Assembly (NCBI GenBank): GCA_964654825.1
Contig: CAZZKG010000061.1
Location: 1 to 19,580, forward strand
Source: CAZZKG01 sp964654825
Lineage (GTDB): Bacteria; Gemmatimonadota; CAZMKB01
Direction of reading: 5' to 3'
DNA: 19,580 nucleotides
Part shown: piece after piece, positions 14,849 to 19,580 of the stretch
How the letters are laid out: every line of letters begins with the position of its first letter
Position numbering within the stretch: position 1 is the first letter of the stretch
Made by a program: the position numbers and the translations under genes
The notes under the pieces: model-generated
What the model was told of the DNA's origin: nothing
Database searches by the model: none
Seen by the model: the letters and a program-made list of their open reading frames with translations, nothing else

Positions 14849-15091
14849 ATGACACACGAAGAAGACATGGAAGTTGATGAGATCATCACCAGAACAGAGT
14901 GCCCCAAAGGTTTCGAGTGCCGGAATCTAGCATATGACCAGATCTGCAAAGCGAAGGACATCGGGATAGAATCTTTTCTGGAGTGTCTGGAGGAGGATTC
15001 CAGGGATTGCCCGTTTACCCTTCCATTCGGGAATTCTTTCCTCTGTCAGTGCCCGCTACGAGTCTATCTTGCAAAGCGATTCGGAGAATGA
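14849..15091 (+). CDS. Small cysteine-rich protein coupled to a radical SAM gene
   Basis: An 80-residue acidic protein with seven cysteines (C18, C24, C33, C46, C54, C66, C68), including CPKGFEC near the start, FLECLEED in the middle and LCQCPLRVYLAKRFGE at the end. No signal peptide is seen, so it is probably cytoplasmic and could bind metal or an Fe-S cluster. A ribosome site (AGGGGG) precedes ATG 14849-14851. Its stop overlaps the start of the radical SAM gene (ATGA), a strong sign that the two proteins work together. I recall similar small Cys-rich proteins in other anaerobe genomes but know no function. The 142-base gap upstream (14707-14848) has an AT-rich block near 14816-14828 that could be a -10 region, with no convincing -35. 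Confidence 0.75.
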   Translation: MTHEEDMEVDEIITRTECPKGFECRNLAYDQICKAKDIGIESFLECLEEDSRDCPFTLPFGNSFLCQCPLRVYLAKRFGE

Positions 15092-16020
15092 ATCTTTCAG
15101 GTATCCATTTCCTCCTCACCTATCGATGCACTTTCGAGTGTGATCACTGTTTTCTCTACTCGGGACCTTTTTCACAGGGAACGTTCACCCTAGATCTGTT
15201 GAGAAAAGTTTTTGGTGAAATAGAGAAAATGGAGACGGTAGAGTGGATCTACTTCGAAGGCGGTGAACCCTTTCTCTACTATCCCGTAATGCTCGAAGGT
15301 CTCAGGATAGCACGGAATATGGGAAAAAAAACAGGACTGGTCACGAATGCCTTCTGGGCGACGGCCGTCGAAGACGCGGGTCTATGGCTCAAGCCGATCT
15401 CCGCGCTCGAGGTGTCCGATCTCAGCTTGAGTGATGACGAATTTCACGGTGAAGATTCCGAGGAGAGCACCGCATCGGCCGCACTCACCGCTGCGAGCAT
15501 GCTGGGTTTGCCGGTGGACAGGATCTGTATCGAGAAACCCTTCGTGGATACCATGTCTGATGAAGGACGCGACAAAGGCGCCCCTGTCATCGGCGGCAGT
15601 GTGAAAATGCGGGGCAGGGCTGTCGAGAAACTGGCTGAAGGGCTTCCGCGGAGGAGGTGGGAGGGGTTTACGGAATGTCCGTACGAGGATCTGGCTGATC
15701 CCAAGCGGGTCCACCTGGATGCATTCGGAAATGTCCACCTCTGCCAGGGGCTCTCGATGGGCAACATGTGGGAAATTCCATTGTCAGTGCTCCTGAAGGA
15801 GTATGATCCGGCCACGCATCCGATCGCCGAACCGCTGATCCGAGGGGGACCGGCGATGCTGTCCGAACAGTATTCCCTTCCACGTGAGGACACATACATC
15901 GATGCCTGCCATTTCTGCTACCTGACCAGGAAGTCGCTCATCGACCGGTATCCTCAGTACCTGGGACCCCGACAGGTGTATGGACTGGAGGAAGAAGCTC
16001 CTCCGGCCGGTGGACCGTAA
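15088..16020 (+). CDS. Radical SAM protein with C-terminal cysteine motifs
   Basis: A 310-residue radical SAM enzyme. C14-x3-C18-x2-C21 (CTFECDHC) binds the catalytic 4Fe-4S cluster, and YFEGGEPFLYYP provides the GGEP motif for SAM. Further cysteines near the C-terminus (TECPYEDL, GNVHLCQG, DACHFCYLTRK) suggest a SPASM/Twitch-like auxiliary cluster region, as in enzymes that modify peptides or proteins. I chose ATG 15088-15090, which overlaps the stop of the Cys-rich gene. A longer frame reaches back to 14983, but the extra 35 residues lie inside the upstream gene and look non-native. The reaction is unknown; the coupled Cys-rich protein is the obvious candidate partner or substrate. Confidence 0.88.
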   Translation: MNLSGIHFLLTYRCTFECDHCFLYSGPFSQGTFTLDLLRKVFGEIEKMETVEWIYFEGGEPFLYYPVMLEGLRIARNMGKKTGLVTNAFWATAVEDAGLWLKPISALEVSDLSLSDDEFHGEDSEESTASAALTAASMLGLPVDRICIEKPFVDTMSDEGRDKGAPVIGGSVKMRGRAVEKLAEGLPRRRWEGFTECPYEDLADPKRVHLDAFGNVHLCQGLSMGNMWEIPLSVLLKEYDPATHPIAEPLIRGGPAMLSEQYSLPREDTYIDACHFCYLTRKSLIDRYPQYLGPRQVYGLEEEAPPAGGP

Positions 16021-16057
16021 AACACGGCTGGTTCGACAGATGAGGAGGATTGCTGCT

Positions 16058-16618
16058 ATGCGTTACAGATGTTGTATCTTTATGCTCTCGATTTGTTTTC
16101 TGGGCCTCTCGGCAGGTTTCGCACAGCGGCGGACCGTAGTGGAAGGAGAAAAGATTATGGAGATGACGGTCACGAGTACTGCGTTCGAGGAAGGGAGCAT
16201 GATCCCGAGGAAGTACACCTGTGATGGTGAGGATGTCTCACCCCCGCTTGCCTGGTCGGCTGTTCCCGAAGGGACGAAATCACTCGCACTCATCAGTGAT
16301 GATCCTGACGCACCGGTAGGGACATGGGTACACTGGGTACTCTTCAACATCCCCTCAGATGTAACTGAGCTCCCCGAGGGGGTACCTTCGGATCAGAAGC
16401 TCGAAAACGGATCCTGTCACGGAATCACTGATTTCAGAAGGCCTGGTTACGGAGGCCCCTGTCCACCCGGCGGGACGCATCGGTACTACTTCAAAGTCTA
16501 CGCTCTGGATGCGGTACTCGATCTGGAGCCGGGAGCCACGAAAGCACAGCTCCTTGCCGCGATGGAGGGACACATTCTGGCTGAGGGACAGCTCATGGGG
16601 AAATACACGAGGAGCTGA
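16058..16618 (+). CDS. Secreted PEBP-family (YbhB/YbcL, Raf-kinase-inhibitor-like) protein
   Basis: A 186-residue protein with a signal peptide (CCIFMLSICFLGLSAGFAQ) and a complete phosphatidylethanolamine-binding-protein fold. The bacterial signatures are present: SPPLAWSAVPEGTKSLALI, DPDAPVGTWVHWVLFNIP (about residues 82-99) and GYGGPCPPGGTHRYYFKVYALD. The cytoplasmic relatives YbhB and YbcL are well known, but the bacterial role remains vague. I chose ATG 16058-16060, nine bases after AGGAGG; the frame extends to 15980, but that part overlaps the radical SAM gene. It follows the radical SAM gene by 37 bases and may be in its transcript. Confidence 0.9.
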   Translation: MRYRCCIFMLSICFLGLSAGFAQRRTVVEGEKIMEMTVTSTAFEEGSMIPRKYTCDGEDVSPPLAWSAVPEGTKSLALISDDPDAPVGTWVHWVLFNIPSDVTELPEGVPSDQKLENGSCHGITDFRRPGYGGPCPPGGTHRYYFKVYALDAVLDLEPGATKAQLLAAMEGHILAEGQLMGKYTRS

Positions 16619-16636
16619 ACGCCGCGTGAGAAAAAC

Positions 16637-16692
16637 ACCGGCAAAACGCTGAGCGATCGGGATCAATCACTTCCCGTCCTTCGGGGGCCGGT
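16637..16692. terminator. Possible bidirectional terminator between convergent genes
   Basis: ACCGGC (16637-16642) pairs with GCCGGT (16687-16692), and inside it CGGGA (16658-16662) pairs with TCCCG (16672-16676). The structure lies between the convergent PEBP and DUF6249 genes. There is no clean T tract, so this is a weak call. Confidence 0.25.
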
Positions 16693-16702
16693 ATAATACA
16701 TC

Positions 16703-17062
16703 CTACCTGGCTTTTAAAAAGTGGTTGAGAAGACAGCCGAGACCGATGAAAAGCGGGATGAGCGCCCAGACAGCACCATGCTTGCCGGCAACCACCCACA
16801 GCGCGATGAGCAGCGCTAATCCCACTGCCGTGTAAAAGATACCTCTTCCTCTCATATCGCATCCATGACCATTACCACCACTGACCTGCGTTTTCTTGAA
16901 AAAATCTTCGGGAAGCTCGATCCCTTTTTCCATGGCCATCCTGATCGTCTCCTGTTCTTCCTTCTGTTTCCTGAAGCGGAAATACATCCCGAGTATTCCG
17001 GCTCCGATACCCAAAGCGATAGCCGTGAGCGCAACCAGTGATGCTGCCATACCTTCCACCAT
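16703..17062 (-). CDS. DUF6249 membrane protein divergent from an ECF sigma gene
   Basis: A 119-residue membrane protein. One transmembrane helix lies at about residues 7-28 (SLVALTAIALGIGAGILGMYF), then a basic, charged segment (RFRKQKEEQETIRMAMEKGIELPEDFF), a short Gly/His/Cys linker and two further hydrophobic segments (GIFYTAVGLALLIALWVVAG and WALIPLFIGLGCLL). The layout fits DUF6249, whose members are often encoded near ECF sigma genes; function unknown. AGGAGG lies five bases before ATG 17060-17062. It is read from a predicted ECF promoter sharing an inverted repeat with that of the sigma gene, so it is a likely member of that sigma's regulon. Confidence 0.8.
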   Translation of the reverse strand: MVEGMAASLVALTAIALGIGAGILGMYFRFRKQKEEQETIRMAMEKGIELPEDFFKKTQVSGGNGHGCDMRGRGIFYTAVGLALLIALWVVAGKHGAVWALIPLFIGLGCLLNHFLKAR

Positions 17063-17111
17063 TTATTCCTCCTTTATGAGTTTCTGTGTTGTTGTCTTCT
17101 GCTGTTCATTA

Positions 17112-17138
17112 GACCGGAAATGTAATAAAAATGTTTCA
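17112..17138 (-). promoter_or_regulatory. Predicted ECF promoter for the DUF6249 gene
   Basis: On the minus strand, TGAAAC (17133-17138) is followed after 17 bp by GGTC (17112-17115), or CGGT at 16 bp. The -35 and the first bases of the spacer (TGAAACATTTTT) are identical to those of the divergent sigma promoter at 17171-17197. The -10 is less perfect than its partner. The predicted leader is about 43 bases and includes the AGGAGG site. Confidence 0.55.
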
Positions 17139-17170
17139 TCCCCTGGTGATTCTGTGTATCCTTATTCAAG

Positions 17171-17197
17171 TGAAACATTTTTGCCCTTTTTCCCGTC
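17171..17197 (+). promoter_or_regulatory. Predicted ECF autoregulated promoter of the second sigma gene
   Basis: TGAAAC (17171-17176) is followed after 17 bp by CGTC (17194-17197), a good fit to the ECF promoter plan. It lies about 30 bases before the sigma start and leaves room for the GGAG ribosome site. TGAAACATTTTT (17171-17182) forms a 12-bp perfect inverted repeat with 17127-17138. Confidence 0.7.
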
Positions 17198-17237
17198 AAA
17201 CTGGTGAGAGACCGAATCTCCCCGGAGCGTGTATCCG

Positions 17238-17497
17238 GTGAAAGACAATAATGAAGGAGTCGATCTGAGCAGGGGTGGGGCACCGATCGAGAAACTGCAA
17301 GCAGGTGACCGCCAGGCGTTTGCCACCCTGGTTGATGAGCATCAGGATATGGTGTACAACGTTACCCTGAAGATGGTTCATAACAGGGAACTGGCCGAGG
17401 ATCTGTGCCAGGAGACATTCATCAAGGCGTACAGGGGGTTACCGTCTTTCAGGGGAAAATCGAGCCTTTCGACGTGGATCTACCGGATTGCGTACAA
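17238..17497 (+). CDS. Second ECF sigma factor, N-terminal part only (interrupted by assembly gap)
   Basis: About 87 residues of an ECF sigma factor are readable: region 2 with FATLVDEHQDMVYNVTLKMV, RELAEDLCQETFIKAYRGLPSF and STWIYRIAYN. The frame then enters 100 N. Region 4, which needs roughly 90-100 residues, is missing, so the gap must be longer in reality than the 100 placeholder bases. I favour GTG 17238-17240, ten bases after GGAG, over an in-frame GTG at 17229 that lies one base after it. Apparent reading through the N run is an artefact. The gene is followed by its anti-sigma gene and faces a DUF6249 gene. Confidence 0.88.
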
Positions 17498-17597
17498 NNN
17501 NNNNNNNNNNNNNNNNNNNNNNNNNNNNNNNNNNNNNNNNNNNNNNNNNNNNNNNNNNNNNNNNNNNNNNNNNNNNNNNNNNNNNNNNNNNNNNNNN
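17498..17597. other. Assembly gap of exactly 100 N
   Basis: The run is exactly 100 N, the usual placeholder for a scaffold gap of unknown size. It removes the 3' half of the ECF sigma gene and its junction with the anti-sigma gene. Family lengths imply that about 270-330 bases are missing, if the join is correct. Confidence 0.97.
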
Positions 17598-17598
17598 G

Positions 17599-18168
17599 AT
17601 GAACTGTCATTCCAGAAAAGGACTCATCACCAGTTATGTCTCCGGTGACCTCACCGGATCCACGAAAGACGAGCTCGAGGAGCATATCCTGGAATGTCCG
17701 TCATGCAGGGCCGAACTCTCGATCGCTCGATCCCTCGAATCGCTTCTCGAAGGACAACCACTGGTACCAGCTCCTGCGGGTCTCAAAGATCGCATAGTAC
17801 GATCGATAGACATGCCTGGAGAATCTTTCCTCGCTGTGCTCAACGACAGGATGGTCCGGCTGCGGCGGAAATATATTCGTCGGGAAGAAATCCTCAGACT
17901 TGCTTCTGTCTCTGCCGTGGTTATTCTCCTGAGCGTTGTTCTGGGGCAGGGGTATGATTCTATAGCGCGTATCGTGTCGAGCCTGTCCAGGGAGGAGGTC
18001 CTGAAGTCGAGTCTTTCCTTACTCGGGACGGTCAACGGCGGCTTCAACATCACCTATTTCAATCCCGTATTCGTATTGCTTTCGATCCTCTACGGTCTCG
18101 TAAGCATCTCCGGACATCTGAACCCCCGTTTTACCAGGGCCGTTTCCTCTATCCTCCGCCCCTGGTGA
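17599..18168 (+). CDS. Zinc-finger membrane anti-sigma factor of the second ECF module
   Basis: A 189-residue anti-sigma factor beginning one base after the assembly gap. The ATG 17599-17601 fits the family because MNCHSRKGLITSYVSGDL is the usual opening. Zinc-binding residues are C3 and H29-x3-C33-x2-C36 (HILECPSC). A transmembrane helix lies at about residues 110-130 (LASVSAVVILLSVVLGQGY), and a second hydrophobic segment (FNPVFVLLSILYGLVSISG) lies near the C-terminus. The first anti-sigma has only one. The two membrane segments flank a short loop of about 25 residues that would be extracytoplasmic. It should bind the upstream sigma; the signal is unknown. The ribosome site is lost in the gap. 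Confidence 0.88.
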   Translation: MNCHSRKGLITSYVSGDLTGSTKDELEEHILECPSCRAELSIARSLESLLEGQPLVPAPAGLKDRIVRSIDMPGESFLAVLNDRMVRLRRKYIRREEILRLASVSAVVILLSVVLGQGYDSIARIVSSLSREEVLKSSLSLLGTVNGGFNITYFNPVFVLLSILYGLVSISGHLNPRFTRAVSSILRPW

Positions 18169-18202
18169 GCCCGATTCCTTCACGCTTCCTCCCCGGAACA
18201 CC

Positions 18203-18226
18203 CGGGACCTTGCATTTACGGTCCCG
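18203..18226. terminator. Possible terminator hairpin between convergent genes
   Basis: CGGGACC (18203-18209) and GGTCCCG (18220-18226) are perfect inverse copies around a 10-base loop that contains the stop codon of the beta-helix gene (18216-18218). The site lies between the convergent anti-sigma and beta-helix genes. No T tract follows on either strand, so termination activity is uncertain. Confidence 0.35.
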
Positions 18227-19538
18227 TCACTCTGAACATGAAGCTGTCTTCTCCATAGAGTGTCGAGGGGGGCACTCCTATCCTGGTCCGGTACTCATAA
18301 GCCCAGGTGGGAGCCGCCGACGGGATGCTGTGTGTCTCGTACACCTGGGAGGTCGTCCAGGCGGGAGTGGTTTTCGGCGTCGGCCCGAGCACATCTATTG
18401 CCGAACCGCTCGGTAGAACCGCCTGGGTCAGGAGCCAGTAGTTCTCGGTCCACGACCATCTGTTGATGAAGGTGTAGGTAACCCCCAGTGTATCACCCTG
18501 CTGGACTTCATAAGTGTCGGGCGTCAGGTAGATGGTGAGGTACTCATTCTGGTCGAAGTACCAGGCCCCCATGTCCCTGCGTGTCACATCGGGATCATAG
18601 TCGCCTGTTTTTCCTGCGTCGATACAGGGGGATTCCCAGAGGAGGCGGTAGTCGCCCATAGTCGGCAGCAGGAAACACGGGTCCGAGTTGATGTTCCCCG
18701 TCCCGGTCCAGCCGCCTTCCACGTCGGAGTAAGTGACCGTAACCGATGCCCCCGTGTGGACGTATATCTCCGATCCATAGGTGGCGCTGTCGTCCCAGAG
18801 GACAGAGCTGGTGATAGTCGGAGAACAATCCACACCGGAATATATCGCACCGCCGTAATCGGCCGAGTTGCCCGTGAACGTGTTGTTCTCCAAGCGGGCG
18901 TTGTTTTCCGCCCAGAGGTATATGCCTCCCCCCCGGCTGGTTACCGTGTTGTCGGCAATGGTGTTGCCCGTGACCGTTGTATGGTGATCCCACAGAGCCC
19001 CCCAGAGGTTTATTCCGCCTCCTGACTGGGCTACGTTGTCGATGATGATATTGTCGACGATGATGGGAGCGTTGTCCATACCGTTGTACCAGCATTCGAT
19101 ACCGCCGCCGCTGGCAGCAGAGGTGTTTCCCCTTATGATGTTGTTCCTGATCGTGGGCCCGGAATAATAGCAGCGGATTCCGCCGCCTGCATCCGCCCAT
19201 CCGTTCGTAATAGTGAATCCGTCGACAACGGTGCTTGCATCTGCAGTACTGCTGAAACTGAATCCCCGATGTCTGTCTCCGGAGCTTGCCTGGCAGTCGA
19301 TGATCGTCACTTCAGGACCTTTCTCGGACAGGAGGACTCTTCCAGCCAGAAGGATGTCGCGGTTCCCGTTGCCGGTATAGACCCCCGGGGCCACCAGAAC
19401 TGTATCGCCCCAGGAAGCGGCGTTGAGTCCTGCCTGGATCGTCGACTGGTCGGCAGGGACCCGGACGGTCGCCGCCATGGCAAATTCTGTCGATAAGAGA
19501 AAGCTTGCGAGTACGGCGAAGCAGACTGCTGATCTCAT
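18216..19538 (-). CDS. Secreted right-handed parallel beta-helix repeat protein
   Basis: A 440-residue protein with a signal peptide (AVCFAVLASFLLSTEFAMA) and the opening VRVPADQSTIQAGLNAASWGD, typical of secreted DUF1565/pectate-lyase-like beta-helix proteins. Several turns of the helix are visible as repeated N-x-I/F-x-x-N units (IRNNIIRGNTSA, VDNIIIDNVA, TGNTIADNTV, LENNTFTGNSA), each followed by a GGGI or GGAI stretch, from about residue 100 to 240. The last 110 residues (YLTIYLTPDTYEVQQGDTLGV onward) look like a separate beta-sandwich domain. No obvious sorting tail is seen. GGAGG lies five bases before ATG 19536-19538. A surface or polysaccharide-binding role is possible; no catalytic residues can be assigned. 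Confidence 0.85.
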   Translation of the reverse strand: MRSAVCFAVLASFLLSTEFAMAATVRVPADQSTIQAGLNAASWGDTVLVAPGVYTGNGNRDILLAGRVLLSEKGPEVTIIDCQASSGDRHRGFSFSSTADASTVVDGFTITNGWADAGGGIRCYYSGPTIRNNIIRGNTSAASGGGIECWYNGMDNAPIIVDNIIIDNVAQSGGGINLWGALWDHHTTVTGNTIADNTVTSRGGGIYLWAENNARLENNTFTGNSADYGGAIYSGVDCSPTITSSVLWDDSATYGSEIYVHTGASVTVTYSDVEGGWTGTGNINSDPCFLLPTMGDYRLLWESPCIDAGKTGDYDPDVTRRDMGAWYFDQNEYLTIYLTPDTYEVQQGDTLGVTYTFINRWSWTENYWLLTQAVLPSGSAIDVLGPTPKTTPAWTTSQVYETHSIPSAAPTWAYEYRTRIGVPPSTLYGEDSFMFRVTGP

Positions 19539-19580
19539 GGTGCCCTCCTTGTTCGTACAAGTTTGGTTGTTGGTCTCGAT

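Noticed and set aside
18595..19200. 201-codon minus-strand frame rich in Arg, His and Gly
   Set aside because: It is a shadow frame of the repetitive beta-helix gene.
18740..19200. Repeated Asn/Gly-rich units that could suggest DNA tandem repeats
   Set aside because: They are diverged protein-level turns of a beta-helix, not nucleotide repeats.

Overview
The window looks like a chromosomal segment of an uncultured Gram-negative bacterium. Signal peptides, lipoprotein boxes, a predicted outer-membrane beta-barrel, a LolA-like protein and an MMPL/RND transporter all point to an outer membrane. The combination of DUF4252, DUF6249 and DUF6599 proteins with a secreted beta-helix protein is reminiscent of the FCB group and related candidate phyla, but this is an impression and not a placement. 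A run of exactly 100 N at 17498-17597 marks a scaffold join, so the source is probably a draft or metagenome-derived assembly. I see no rRNA, tRNA, CRISPR array, phage or intact transposase gene.

Layout. Positions 1-482 (minus) hold the 5' part of an exported protein behind a consensus sigma70-type promoter that leaves almost no leader. Positions 646-2331 (minus) form a three-gene ECF sigma, zinc-finger anti-sigma and DUF4252 operon with an ECF-type promoter directly upstream. An 86-bp REP-like inverted-repeat element follows at 2412-2497. Positions 2579-5710 (minus) encode a DUF6599 protein, a Tat-exported aldo/keto reductase with a ferredoxin-like tail, and a multi-pass membrane protein.

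Positions 5816-12609 (minus) look like one long envelope operon: LolA-like protein, MMPL/RND transporter, DUF1302-like beta-barrel, an alanine-dehydrogenase-family enzyme resembling N5-(carboxyethyl)ornithine synthase, and an alpha/beta hydrolase lipoprotein. It is read from a good sigma70-like promoter at 12659-12687. The divergent region 12610-12844 also carries two strong inverted repeats. On the plus strand follow a SAM methyltransferase coupled to a lipoprotein with two SnoaL-like domains, then a small Cys-rich protein coupled to a radical SAM enzyme, then a secreted PEBP/YbhB-like protein.

Positions 16703-18168 hold a second ECF module. A DUF6249 membrane protein (minus) faces an ECF sigma gene (plus, cut by the N gap) and its anti-sigma gene. 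Between them, a 12-bp perfect inverted repeat provides one TGAAAC -35 element for each direction. The window ends with a secreted right-handed beta-helix protein on the minus strand.

The most interesting theme is the shared architecture of the two ECF loci. Each has a pair of divergent -35 half-sites 30-32 bp apart. At the first locus the outward side now abuts the REP-like element and lacks a recognisable -10.
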